Source: Bacillota bacterium (GTDB lineage Bacteria; Bacillota_I; Bacilli_A; Izemoplasmatales; Hujiaoplasmataceae). Taken from it: DNA of 50,863 nucleotides. This document shows positions 16,656-24,889 of the stretch, in pieces. The stretch spans positions 1 to 50,863 of the forward strand of contig JAKPZU010000419.1 of assembly GCA_029559915.1 (NCBI GenBank), written 5' to 3'. A model generated the notes under the pieces. That model saw only the letters and a list, made by a program, of their open reading frames with translations. It was not told the origin of the DNA and ran no database searches. The translations under genes were made by a program, and so were the position numbers. How positions within the stretch are numbered: position 1 is the first letter of the stretch; the number at the start of each line of letters is the position of its first letter.

Positions 16656-19315
16656 TTATTGAGATATTTCCTCACAAGATTCTCGATGTATATAGGTTGG
16701 GAAATGTAATATCCTTGTATTTCATCACAACCACTGATTAATGAAAAATCAACTTGCTCATTAGTTTCTGTTCCTTCGACCAAAACTCCCAGGTTCATAT
16801 TTTTTACCAAAGATACAATGGTTTTGAACATAGCGCCATCATCCTTCTCTGGATAGTCCTTAATGAATGAGCGGTCGATTTTAACTTTATCTATGTGAAT
16901 GTTTTTCAAAACTTCCAAAGAAGAAAACCCTGTACCAAAATCATCGATAGCGACTGTGATTTCTTTACTGTGCAAGTAGTCGATGATGGCATTGGTTTTA
17001 TCTTGATTTTCCAAATAACCACTTTCAGTAATTTCAAAACAGAAATTTTTAGGTGGAATTACACTTTTTTCTATGATGTCGACAAGATTATGGATGATAT
17101 AGTCATTAAAAAAGTCGAAATAAGTCAGGTTTATCGAAATTTTAAAATCATTATTAATGTATTCTGCATATGGAGTAAAATCTTTGATTACTTTGTTGAC
17201 AACCATGATACTTAGTCGATTGATATAAAAACTGTTTTCTATTATGCTAATGAATTCTCCAGGTGATATATTACCTAAAAGCGAATTGTTCCATCTCAAC
17301 AACGCTTCAACTCCAGTGAAAGAGTTTCTTTTTATATCTTTTTGGATTTGATATAACAAGTAAAATTCATCGAAATTAAACCCGTGATCAAGTTGCGCAT
17401 AAATATCCTTTTCTCTCTTTATTATCTTTTTAATTTCATCCGAATAAATTAAATGCTTAATATTTTTTCTGGTCTTTGACATTTGCAAGGCAATAAATGC
17501 ATTCTCGATAACATCAGCTTTTGTTATTGTTTTGTTATCTGCCAAGGCGATGCCAAAATTATATTCCAAGTCCGAGTTGATATTTGGTTGATGTTTGTAT
17601 TTATCAATCAAATTATCGATGAAATCAACGGTATTTTGTAAAGTTTCATCGATAATGTCTAAAGAAACATAAATCATCACATAACTTTCTTTTGGTACAG
17701 CAATTTTGAATTTTGGTCCAAGATTTGACTTCAAGAAATCAGCAAAAGCATATTGGCTGCCGCTATTTTTATTTAAACTTGTAAAAAGTTTTCGATTTTT
17801 TTCGTTAAAGGTTCTAATAACCATAGCCGCAGATTTATTAACTTTCAGTTCCTCGTTTTCAAAAGCTTTAGCAAATAGTTTATAAGTTTCAATAGCATCG
17901 AAGTTAGAGGCAAATGCTAGCGATTCAACTTCAACTTGAGGAGATGAATATATTGCCAAAAAGTGTTTAATATTGCCATTAGCATTAGCTTCTGGTTTAA
18001 TTCGCAAGTGCTTTAAGACATAAATACCTTTATTGTTGATGTTCCAAACATTTTTGGAAAATACCTGTTTGGATTTCATCACAGCGCCTTTAATGCCAAA
18101 ATTGAGATTGCCGAGAACTTTACTTGGTTTCTGACCTTTGATCTTATCTAGCTTATAACCGTAAATATCCTCAAAAGCCTCATTTGTATAGGTTATTTCC
18201 CCTTTTTCGTTAGTGATTAGAACACCATCGTTATTCTTGTCTGATAGATACATATTGGCATTTAGTAAGATTCTATCATCACCTTTACTCTTTAACAACC
18301 AACCAAAAATATATATGATGATGAATGATAAAGCATTTACAAAGTAAATCAAGAATGGATTTCTGACAGCAAAACCTCCGTATTCTTTGAAAACTTGATT
18401 AAAATCCATGACAGCAAAAATTTCATAGAAATCATCAGGGTTATAAACCTCAATGTTGGATATTCCTGTAAGATTGACGTAGCTTCGTATGATTGAGTTG
18501 CCATAAATTTCTAAATTATCATAAAATTCATTGTCAATAGTGTTCCCCAATCCCAAAGCCTCATTAAAACCGGCGGTAATACCCCAAACACTGTTTTCAT
18601 TTATTACCCCTAATTCAATAAATTCAGATTCATCGCTGACATAGGTTTCAAAGACGGATAGAAGATAATTTGCATCATAATCAAGAACTATATAGCCACT
18701 TTTAACCCCTTCATTGTCAAAAACACTAACAATAAGAGTAATTATTTGCTTAGTGACAGTGATGTTGTTGATAATTTCGTTTTCCATGTATAACGGAACA
18801 ATATATAATTTTTTGTCAGTTATCGTGTCAATGTAATCAAAATAACTTTCTTCAGATTTTGATGATAGTTCATCAGTTGGGATAATCGTCAATTCTTGAT
18901 TGATGCGATTTAGCAAGATCAACTGATCTCCATTCAAATTCAAAAACTCTACACTGGAAAATTGTGGTTTGTTATTGGTAATACGGTAAAATAACTGTTC
19001 TACGTCATCAAGATTTACTTCATCTGGATTTTCTAAATAAAACTGCATTTCGTCAGCGTCGCTCATTACTTGCATGTCATTGTATGTGTTTGTCAAAGCA
19101 TTGGAAATGATAAAATCAATGATATTAATCTTTTCATTAGCCAAAGAAACCTGTTGAGATTCAAGTGTTGCTTTTTCTGCATTTACAACCGAAAAATAGC
19201 TCCAGTTAACCAACACTAGAATTGGAACGATGGCAAGCGACAACCCACCATAGTGGTTGAATGTCGAAGATATGTGATGCCAAAACTTTGTTAGAAAAGA
19301 CTTCATTGAAATCAC
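16640..19315 (-). CDS. Membrane cyclic-di-GMP phosphodiesterase: sensor-PAS-degenerate GGDEF-EAL
   Basis: 891 aa. A membrane helix at about 23-44, an extracytoplasmic sensor region to about 318, a second helix at about 319-341, PAS at about 350-460, a GGDEF-like domain at about 490-630 and EAL at about 640-885. The signature site of the GGDEF domain reads PKESY (541-545), so it should not make c-di-GMP. The EAL domain looks catalytic: EALLR (E670), N729, E761 in EITES, D791/D792 in DDFGTGFSSL, K812, E848 and Q867 are all present. It probably hydrolyses c-di-GMP to pGpG in response to an external ligand. GGTGA precedes the ATG. The coding end forms half of the terminator. Confidence 0.92.
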   Translation of the reverse strand: MISMKSFLTKFWHHISSTFNHYGGLSLAIVPILVLVNWSYFSVVNAEKATLESQQVSLANEKINIIDFIISNALTNTYNDMQVMSDADEMQFYLENPDEVNLDDVEQLFYRITNNKPQFSSVEFLNLNGDQLILLNRINQELTIIPTDELSSKSEESYFDYIDTITDKKLYIVPLYMENEIINNITVTKQIITLIVSVFDNEGVKSGYIVLDYDANYLLSVFETYVSDESEFIELGVINENSVWGITAGFNEALGLGNTIDNEFYDNLEIYGNSIIRSYVNLTGISNIEVYNPDDFYEIFAVMDFNQVFKEYGGFAVRNPFLIYFVNALSFIIIYIFGWLLKSKGDDRILLNANMYLSDKNNDGVLITNEKGEITYTNEAFEDIYGYKLDKIKGQKPSKVLGNLNFGIKGAVMKSKQVFSKNVWNINNKGIYVLKHLRIKPEANANGNIKHFLAIYSSPQVEVESLAFASNFDAIETYKLFAKAFENEELKVNKSAAMVIRTFNEKNRKLFTSLNKNSGSQYAFADFLKSNLGPKFKIAVPKESYVMIYVSLDIIDETLQNTVDFIDNLIDKYKHQPNINSDLEYNFGIALADNKTITKADVIENAFIALQMSKTRKNIKHLIYSDEIKKIIKREKDIYAQLDHGFNFDEFYLLYQIQKDIKRNSFTGVEALLRWNNSLLGNISPGEFISIIENSFYINRLSIMVVNKVIKDFTPYAEYINNDFKISINLTYFDFFNDYIIHNLVDIIEKSVIPPKNFCFEITESGYLENQDKTNAIIDYLHSKEITVAIDDFGTGFSSLEVLKNIHIDKVKIDRSFIKDYPEKDDGAMFKTIVSLVKNMNLGVLVEGTETNEQVDFSLISGCDEIQGYYISQPIYIENLVRKYLNKKADF

Positions 19316-19429
19316 CTTTAATGTTCACTATTGATATTTATTATAACATAATAAAAAACACATTTTCCATATTCGCGCTAAAAGAATTCTAATAATTATA
19401 ATTATTATTCGTATTTTTTAAAATGAGTG

Positions 19430-19477
19430 TAAAAAAACTCATTCTTGTCCATATTCGTAAAGGCTCTAAGAATGAGT
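19430..19477 (-). terminator. Intrinsic terminator of the endonuclease/exonuclease/phosphatase gene
   Basis: On the minus strand ACTCATTCTT (19468-19477) pairs with AAGAATGAGT (19437-19446) across a 21-nt loop and is followed by a seven-T tract (19430-19436). A further ACTCATT copy just beyond the T-tract could pair with the same AATGAGT arm instead. Confidence 0.75.
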
Positions 19478-19495
19478 AAATTTTCGAAATTTCTA

Positions 19496-20611
19496 TTAAC
19501 TTATGAAACTGATTGTAATCTTGACCGGGTTATGGTCGCTATAGACAAAATTCTCATCAAGGGTTTCAACCGACTCAATATTAAGATTATTGGATACTAT
19601 AAAGCCATCAATTAAGTAATACTGATTATTATCGGGATTTTCTGCATCATAGGCTTGATGCAAAAGTCTACAACTAGGTGTGGTTATGTCAACGCCAAAA
19701 CTAAAGTCGTTTTCTTCAAACCAAACACCATCCATAGGAAATGCTTGCCAAAATTCATCATTGTTTAATTCAAACAGATATTCGAAATCACTTTCGCCAT
19801 TTTCTATTATTGCTTGAGGGAAAGTTTGATTGAAATCTCCCCCAACGATAACATAATTACCATCTTCATACTCTTGAAGCATCAAAGTTTTTAAAGCTTC
19901 CATCTCTTCCAGTCTCATTGTACCATCATCATAAGCTGATAAATGGACATTGATAACAGTGAGATATTTATCGCTATCCTTGATGGGATACTTGGTAATC
20001 ATCATTGCTCTTTTTAGATTTGCAAGGCTAATTGGCCAACTAAAACTTCCGGGGAGTTGATGTCTCTGTGCCGATTCACCATAGAAACTGCTGAATGTCA
20101 GTATTCCTGAGTTGACTTTACCCATCATCTGCGAAGGATTGGTGTAAGGGAAAGGAACGAATATACAGCGATAATTGTAAGCTAAAACTGAACTCATTTC
20201 CAAGAATGTATTGAAATAATCAAGTTGGTTGATGTTGTAAGAACGATGGCTATCGACATCGACTTCCTGAAACAAATAAATGTCAGCAGGATTACTCTCG
20301 ACTATTCCTTTAATTCCCAGCAAATTTGCTTCAACTTCAGCTTTTGAATCCATTCTGCCCTTAGTGCCACCATCCATCGCGAAATCTTCAGTTTGACTTA
20401 GAGAAGCATAGCCAATATTAAATGTCAAGATTGTCAGAACTTCGTTAATGTCCACGTGGAACTCATCACTATCAATGGGGTTATTTTCAATTGATAGTTC
20501 GGTTATATCTTCAGGGCGATATTCAAAGATTTGTAATGTTAAAATAAAGCCAACTAAAAAGACAAAAATTACTGTAACAAATATCATAAGGATTTTTAAT
20601 GCTCTCTTCAT
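19496..20611 (-). CDS. Membrane-anchored endonuclease/exonuclease/phosphatase-fold hydrolase
   Basis: 371 aa. A hydrophobic helix at about residues 7-27 with basic residues before it (MKRALK) suggests a signal anchor, so the enzyme domain is probably outside the membrane. EEP-fold motifs appear in order: LTFNIGYASL, YLFQEVDVDSHRS (metal-binding Glu), VINVHLSAYDDGT, VGGDFNQTF (Asp/Asn pair) and SDHNPVKI (catalytic His). Substrate could be nucleic acid, sphingomyelin or inositol phosphates; sequence alone does not decide. It is a single gene with its own terminator at 19430-19477, divergent from the esterase gene. Confidence 0.87.
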   Translation of the reverse strand: MKRALKILMIFVTVIFVFLVGFILTLQIFEYRPEDITELSIENNPIDSDEFHVDINEVLTILTFNIGYASLSQTEDFAMDGGTKGRMDSKAEVEANLLGIKGIVESNPADIYLFQEVDVDSHRSYNINQLDYFNTFLEMSSVLAYNYRCIFVPFPYTNPSQMMGKVNSGILTFSSFYGESAQRHQLPGSFSWPISLANLKRAMMITKYPIKDSDKYLTVINVHLSAYDDGTMRLEEMEALKTLMLQEYEDGNYVIVGGDFNQTFPQAIIENGESDFEYLFELNNDEFWQAFPMDGVWFEENDFSFGVDITTPSCRLLHQAYDAENPDNNQYYLIDGFIVSNNLNIESVETLDENFVYSDHNPVKITISFIS

Positions 20612-20712
20612 TCTAATTTACCTCACTTTTCACCATTATTATATCTCATTTATTGAAAAAATACTTATAAAATTAGTTTAATGGTGTATAATTTTTCATA
20701 GGAGGATCTCTT

Positions 20713-21504
20713 ATGGAAAGAACAATTATCAAAGAAATTTTTAGTGAGAATTTAAAGAGAAATAAGAAGATAAGAGTAATTTTACCAGTGGATTATTTTG
20801 ATTCTTCAGATAAAAAATATCCAGTACTATATATGCACGACGGTCAAAATTTAGTTGACCCTTCACCTTTCAGCAATCATTCCTGGGAAGTGTTGAAAAC
20901 CATGGATGAAATGTATCAAGAAATTGGTGGGATTATTATTGTCGGTATCGACAGCGATGAGTTCAGAATTATGGAGTATTCAAATTATTTGAGCAGTTCA
21001 TCAGTTAAAAGATTGAAAAAGCAAAAAATTGAAGATATCCACCCAGAAGGCGATCAATACGGTCTTTTTATTATTGAGGAACTAAAGCCTTTAATCGATA
21101 ATGAATTTAGAACAAATAAAGATCGACTTAATACCTTCCTAGCAGGTAGTTCCTGTGGGGGTAATATCAGCATTTACCTAGGATTGAAGTATCAAGATAT
21201 ATTTTCGTGTATAGGCGCTTTTTCATCCGCTTTTTATTTGGTGAAAAAAGGACTTTATGATTTTTTGGATCATATCAGTTATCGGAAAGATTTTTATGTC
21301 TATCATGACATGGGTACTAAAGAGACTGGTATTTTCAGCCGAGTTTATTTTAATGAACAAAAAGTGTTCCAAAACTATATTTCAACTAAGTTGCCAAAAG
21401 AAAATATCTGCCAGGTGATAGATGAAGGCGCAACTCACTCGGAAGAACATTGGGCCAAAAGATTTCCTAATTTTTTGAGATTTTGTATTAAAAAAACTTC
21501 TTGA
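20713..21504 (+). CDS. Esterase-D-like alpha/beta hydrolase (putative esterase family)
   Basis: 263 aa, cytoplasmic (no signal). Signatures: YPVLYMHDGQNLVDP (oxyanion-side loop), the nucleophile elbow AGSSCGGN with S147, and GATHSEEHW with H242 as the likely catalytic His. These match the Esterase_phd/YbbA-YieL-like 'putative esterase' group that includes enterochelin esterases and S-formylglutathione hydrolases. The usual GSSMGG elbow here has Cys after Ser. GGAGG precedes ATG 20713 and TATAAT lies around 20688. The substrate is unknown; it appears monocistronic. Confidence 0.86.
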   Translation: MERTIIKEIFSENLKRNKKIRVILPVDYFDSSDKKYPVLYMHDGQNLVDPSPFSNHSWEVLKTMDEMYQEIGGIIIVGIDSDEFRIMEYSNYLSSSSVKRLKKQKIEDIHPEGDQYGLFIIEELKPLIDNEFRTNKDRLNTFLAGSSCGGNISIYLGLKYQDIFSCIGAFSSAFYLVKKGLYDFLDHISYRKDFYVYHDMGTKETGIFSRVYFNEQKVFQNYISTKLPKENICQVIDEGATHSEEHWAKRFPNFLRFCIKKTS

Positions 21505-21528
21505 TATTTTTTTCAATGGGAGTATAAT
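21501..21528 (+). promoter_or_regulatory. Promoter of the PII-like/antiporter operon
   Basis: TTGATA (21501-21506), 16-nt spacer, TATAAT (21523-21528). The -35 overlaps the esterase stop codon, so the two-gene unit probably has its own control. Confidence 0.68.
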
Positions 21529-21558
21529 TTAAAAACGACGATATGAGGAGATGAATTT

Positions 21559-21894
21559 ATGAAATTAGTTATTTACGTTATGACCCAAACTAAGATACTG
21601 GAAGAATTTCTGAGTGAACTCAATGCAAACGGAGTCAAGGGAGCCACTATAATCAACGCTACCGGAATGGCTAGAACATTAGCTAAAAGTGACGATATGC
21701 ATATGTTCGGGTCACTGAAATATCTATTCGAAAACCAAAGGCAGGAATCCAATGTTATTTTAATGGCTTTACCTGATGAAAAAGTGAAAACTGTCTATAA
21801 AGTCATTGATACTGTTTGTGGCAATTTACAAGGGCCTGATTCAGGGATTGCCTTTACAGTTCCGATTGAAGATACGGTAGGTTTCAAACTATAA
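21559..21894 (+). CDS. PII-like (GlnB-fold) signalling protein
   Basis: A 111-aa protein with the PII ferredoxin-like layout: MKLVIYVMTQTKILEEFLSE (strand and helix 1), GVKGATIINATGMAR at the start of the loop region, and the C-terminal signature GIAFTVPIEDTVGF, close to PII's GxIFVxPVxxxxxI. The T-loop lacks the uridylylated Tyr motif of GlnB/GlnK, so it belongs to the divergent PII-like groups. Two bases separate it from an antiporter gene, which suggests it binds a small effector and controls that transporter (inference). No glnA, ntrB or amtB lies nearby. AGGAGATGA precedes ATG 21559. Confidence 0.78.
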   Translation: MKLVIYVMTQTKILEEFLSELNANGVKGATIINATGMARTLAKSDDMHMFGSLKYLFENQRQESNVILMALPDEKVKTVYKVIDTVCGNLQGPDSGIAFTVPIEDTVGFKL

Positions 21895-21896
21895 AC

Positions 21897-23105
21897 ATGA
21901 ACTATACAGTTTTACTATATACATCTCTCATAATCGCTACAGGTTTGTTGTTCGGAAAAATAGCCAAATATCTTAGATTGCCAAATGTAACTGGTTATTT
22001 GATTGGTGGTCTTTTGATTGGGCCGTCAATATTTAATCTTATTAAAGAAGAAGCTCTGCCAGGTTTGGAAATAGTCTCGGTAGTAGCTTTGGGATTTATT
22101 GCTTTTACTATCGGAAATGAACTTAAACTTAAATACTTTAAAAAAGTAGGAGTTAAACCGATTGTTATCGCTTTTTTTGAAGCGACAATAGCAGTCATTT
22201 TTGTTTTTGTCGGACTATTGCTTTATTTTTTGATAATTGGTCAACTAAACGTACAAAACATTCGTTTTGCTTTGGTACTATCTGCTATAGCAGCAGCAAC
22301 CGCTCCGGCAGCGACATTGATGGTTATTAGACAGTATAGAGCTAGAGGACCATTGACTGAGACGCTATTAAGCGTTGTGGCAATAGATGATTCGATTGCC
22401 GTTTTGTTGTTCGGTATTTTTGTGGCCATAGCCAATGCTTTGGATCCCACTAGAGAAAGTGTTTCGCTTTTTTTGCAAATAATGCATCCCATATTTGAAA
22501 TTCTGATATCGGTTGGAATTGGCGGTGTTATCGGCCTAATCCTAGTTTTTGGTTGCATTTGGTTCACCGGAAGGGGAAACAGAATATCATTGACTGTAGC
22601 TTCGATTATTTTAACGGTCTACCTGGCTCACCTCTTGGGTGGTTCTTCAATACTGGCAGCGATGGTCATGGGCTTTATCTTTACTAACTTCTCGAGCCAA
22701 CAAGAAAAGGTCAATGAACTGATTTACTTCTTTACTCCCCCAATTTATGTCATGTTCTTTGTACTAAGCGGAGTAGAACTAAAATTGTCAGTTCTAATAA
22801 CGGTGGGAATATTAGGTGTGCTGTACGTAATAATTAGAGTTATTGGAAAAATTGTTGGTGCATATATTGGTGCAAAAGTCACAAAAAGCGATGAGAACAC
22901 CAAAAAGTATCTCGGTTTTGCACTCATTCCGCAAGCAGGTGTGGCAATTGGTCTCAGTTTAGTTGCAACTACTGCTTTAAATCCTGAATTGGGAGCGCAA
23001 ATCCGAGCAATAGTTCTTTCAGCTACAGTTATCTACGAATTGACTGGTCCTCTTATAACTAAAATTGTTCTAAAGAAGGCTGGAGAAATTACGGCTTCAT
23101 TATAA
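21897..23105 (+). CDS. Cation:proton antiporter, CPA2 family, paired with PII-like protein
   Basis: 402 aa with about 12-13 membrane helices and no C-terminal nucleotide-binding domain. CPA2 features: RLPNVTGYLIGGLLIGPS at the N-terminus, AIAAATAPAATLMV (discontinuous helix), VVAIDDSIAVLLFG with the conserved Asp pair, and LIPQAGVAIGLSLV near the end. It likely exchanges Na+ or K+ for H+. ATG 21897 is 2 bases after the PII-like stop without its own strong ribosome binding site, implying translational coupling. It differs clearly from the CPA2 gene at 11813-13006, which has no PII partner. Confidence 0.88.
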   Translation: MNYTVLLYTSLIIATGLLFGKIAKYLRLPNVTGYLIGGLLIGPSIFNLIKEEALPGLEIVSVVALGFIAFTIGNELKLKYFKKVGVKPIVIAFFEATIAVIFVFVGLLLYFLIIGQLNVQNIRFALVLSAIAAATAPAATLMVIRQYRARGPLTETLLSVVAIDDSIAVLLFGIFVAIANALDPTRESVSLFLQIMHPIFEILISVGIGGVIGLILVFGCIWFTGRGNRISLTVASIILTVYLAHLLGGSSILAAMVMGFIFTNFSSQQEKVNELIYFFTPPIYVMFFVLSGVELKLSVLITVGILGVLYVIIRVIGKIVGAYIGAKVTKSDENTKKYLGFALIPQAGVAIGLSLVATTALNPELGAQIRAIVLSATVIYELTGPLITKIVLKKAGEITASL

Positions 23106-23130
23106 AAGGAGGAGAAATCCTTCTTTTTTG
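23104..23130 (+). terminator. Intrinsic terminator after the antiporter gene
   Basis: AAAAGGAGGA (23104-23113), GAAA tetraloop, TCCTTCTTTT (23118-23127), then T's. The left arm overlaps the stop codon TAA. Confidence 0.85.
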
Positions 23131-23190
23131 TTAAAAAAATAGATTAATAGTGATATAATATTACTTAATTAATGATAAGAGGTTGAACAT

Positions 23191-23685
23191 ATGGAATATC
23201 TTAAAATCGCTGAAATCAAAGCAACAAGAGGACTTAAAGGTGAAGTCAAAATAAAGTCCTTGACTAATATGCAAAATAATCGATTCAAAATTGGCAACAA
23301 ACTTTTCGTTATTGAAAACGGCGTATATAAACCGATGGTCATAGTGGGTTATCGAGTGATTAAAGACATAGATATTCTTACGTTTCAAGGTTATGACGAG
23401 ATAAACAAAATTGAGAAATATGTTGGAAGCGACCTCTTTATTGAAAATGTCAAACCTGAAAATTTGGAAGATAATGAATATTTGATTGAAGAGATTATCG
23501 GTTTAAAAGTATATCAGAATCGTGTTCTAAAAGGATACGTCAAAGACGTGGTGACTTTTCCTCAAGGAGATTATCTGGAAGTAGAAACTGAAGATGGATT
23601 GAAGCTTGTCCCTTTTAGAAGTGAGTTTGTCTTGAAACAAAATGATGAAGAAATAACCATTATTGAAATGGAGGGATTATTATAA
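23191..23685 (+). CDS. rimM: Ribosome maturation factor RimM
   Basis: A 164-aa protein that assists 30S assembly, near the S19/head region. The N-terminal beta-barrel begins MEYLKIAEIKATRGLKGEVK, matching the family GxxxxxHGLKGExK pattern except that Thr-Arg replaces the usual His-containing turn. The C-terminal PRC-barrel follows (EEIIGLKVY, then GDYLEVE and LVPFRSEFV). It is transcribed from a TTAAAA-17-TATAAT promoter just upstream and overlaps trmD at an ATAA junction. The usual upstream partners rpsP and a KH-domain gene are absent here. Confidence 0.95.
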   Translation: MEYLKIAEIKATRGLKGEVKIKSLTNMQNNRFKIGNKLFVIENGVYKPMVIVGYRVIKDIDILTFQGYDEINKIEKYVGSDLFIENVKPENLEDNEYLIEEIIGLKVYQNRVLKGYVKDVVTFPQGDYLEVETEDGLKLVPFRSEFVLKQNDEEITIIEMEGLL

Positions 23686-24347
23686 AAATTACGATTTTAA
23701 CACTATTTCCCGAGATGATAGAACCGATTATAAATGCATCGATTTTAAAACGAGCTCAAGAAAACAAACTTATAGAGTTTTACATCATTAATTTTCGAGA
23801 TTTTTCTACAAACAAACATAAAACTGTCGATGATACTCCGTTTGGTGGCGGCAGCGGTATGGTAATATCCGTAGAACCCATATATTATGCCTTAAAATCC
23901 CTTACCGGAAACACTCGTAAAATATTGATGTCTCCTCAAGGAAAAACATTTAATCAAAATAAAGCTAAAGAATTGCTAAAAGAAGAACATTTAGTCTTTG
24001 TGTGCGGCCATTATGAAGGCTTTGATGAAAGAGTTTATGAATTTGTTGATGAAGAAATTTCCCTGGGTGATTTCGTCATGACTGGTGGCGAAGTAGCTGC
24101 ATTGGCAATGATAGACGCAATAGTGAGGATGATTCCAGGAGTTTTGGGCTCACAGGAATCTTATGAAAAAGATTCATTTTTCGACAATTATTTGGATTAT
24201 CCCCAATACACTAAACCGAGAGAATTTATGGGACTAAAAGTCCCTGATGTCTTGCTGTCTGGAAACCACGCTGAGATTGAAAAATGGCGAAAAGAAATGC
24301 GTGAAAAAAAGACAAGTGAAAAACGTCCCGATCTATTAAAAAAATGA
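23682..24347 (+). CDS. trmD: tRNA (guanine-37-N1)-methyltransferase; probable AUA start
   Basis: Methylates G37 of tRNAs with G36, preventing +1 frameshifting. SPOUT-class knot residues are visible: DDTPFGGGSGM, LMSPQGKTFNQ, CGHYEGFDERV and EISLGDFVMTGGE. The first in-frame ATG is 23715, but it would remove the conserved first strand; the reading frame upstream of it spells KITILTLFPEM, the canonical TrmD N-terminus. The only codon at the right place is ATA 23682-23684, six bases after GGAGGG (23670-23675) and overlapping the rimM stop (ATAA). ATT at 23679 is an alternative with 3-nt spacing. From ATA the product is 221 aa. Confidence 0.93.
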   Translation: MKITILTLFPEMIEPIINASILKRAQENKLIEFYIINFRDFSTNKHKTVDDTPFGGGSGMVISVEPIYYALKSLTGNTRKILMSPQGKTFNQNKAKELLKEEHLVFVCGHYEGFDERVYEFVDEEISLGDFVMTGGEVAALAMIDAIVRMIPGVLGSQESYEKDSFFDNYLDYPQYTKPREFMGLKVPDVLLSGNHAEIEKWRKEMREKKTSEKRPDLLKK

Positions 24348-24369
24348 TATGTTTAACGGAAAAAAATAT

Positions 24370-24398
24370 TTGCTTTAAAGATTGGCATATGATATAAT
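24370..24398 (+). promoter_or_regulatory. Promoter of rplS
   Basis: TTGCTT (24370-24375), 17-nt spacer, TATAAT (24393-24398). It separates rplS from the rimM-trmD transcript and leaves an untranslated leader of about 75 bases. Confidence 0.72.
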
Positions 24399-24404
24399 AC
24401 TTAT

Positions 24405-24472
24405 CGCTGAAAAGAATATACCGTGCCTATGTTCCGCTAGATTACTATGAACACTGGCCTAAGAAAAAGGAG
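24405..24472 (+). ncRNA. Putative L19 ribosomal-protein leader
   Basis: The rplS 5' leader can fold as GCC (24425-24427), internal loop, TGTTC (24430-24434), 14-nt loop, GAACA (24449-24453), internal loop, GGC (24456-24458). Low-GC Gram-positive bacteria are known to carry an L19 leader thought to mediate autoregulation. Position and hairpin shape fit; I could not match the full consensus. Confidence 0.5.
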
Positions 24473-24481
24473 TTGACCAAA

Positions 24482-24829
24482 ATGTCGCAGCAATTGATTA
24501 AAGATGTCACACAAGAGTTTGTGAGAAATGACATCCCTGAATTTCGTCCTGGAGACACTGTAGAAGTCGGTGTCAAGATTAAGGAAGGAAACAGAGAAAG
24601 AATCCAGATTTTCGAAGGTCTTTGCATTAAAAGACAAGGTGGTGGAGTTAGTGAAACTTTCACAGTAAGAAAAATTTCTTATGGTGTTGGTGTAGAAAAA
24701 ACTTTCTTGGTACATTCACCATTAATCGACAAAATCAATGTAGTTCGTCGTGGAAAAGTAAGAAGAGCCCACCTTGGATACATTCGTGGATTATCTGCAA
24801 AACAATCAAGAATCAAAGAAAAAAGATAA
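24482..24829 (+). CDS. rplS: 50S ribosomal protein L19
   Basis: 115 aa, the standard L19 length. It shows [51 protein letters not shown] and the C-terminal [17 protein letters not shown] nine bases upstream (24473) is in frame but sits directly against the Shine-Dalgarno sequence AAAGGAG; ATG 24482 has proper 9-nt spacing and gives the conserved length. Located after rimM-trmD as in most bacteria, with its own promoter and leader. Confidence 0.97.
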   Translation: MSQQLIKDVTQEFVRNDIPEFRPGDTVEVGVKIKEGNRERIQIFEGLCIKRQGGGVSETFTVRKISYGVGVEKTFLVHSPLIDKINVVRRGKVRRAHLGYIRGLSAKQSRIKEKR

Positions 24830-24839
24830 CTTTAAAAAT

Positions 24840-24870
24840 AAAGGCGAGAATTTTTCGTCTTTGTTTTTTT
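24840..24870 (+). terminator. Intrinsic terminator after rplS
   Basis: AAAGGCGA (24840-24847), 7-nt loop, TCGTCTTT (24855-24862, one G-U pair), then GTTTTTTTT. Confidence 0.85.
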
Positions 24871-24889
24871 TAAAACAAATGTTTAGATT

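Noticed and set aside
19391-19410. Palindrome TAATAATTATAATTATTA
   Set aside because: Composed only of A and T in an AT-rich spacer; likely chance and not placed at a promoter.
23661-23720. Programmed -1 frameshift fusing rimM to trmD
   Set aside because: The junction (GGA TTA TTA TAA) is not an XXXYYYZ slippery heptamer and no downstream hairpin was evident; both proteins have normal lengths as separate products with an internal GGAGGG.
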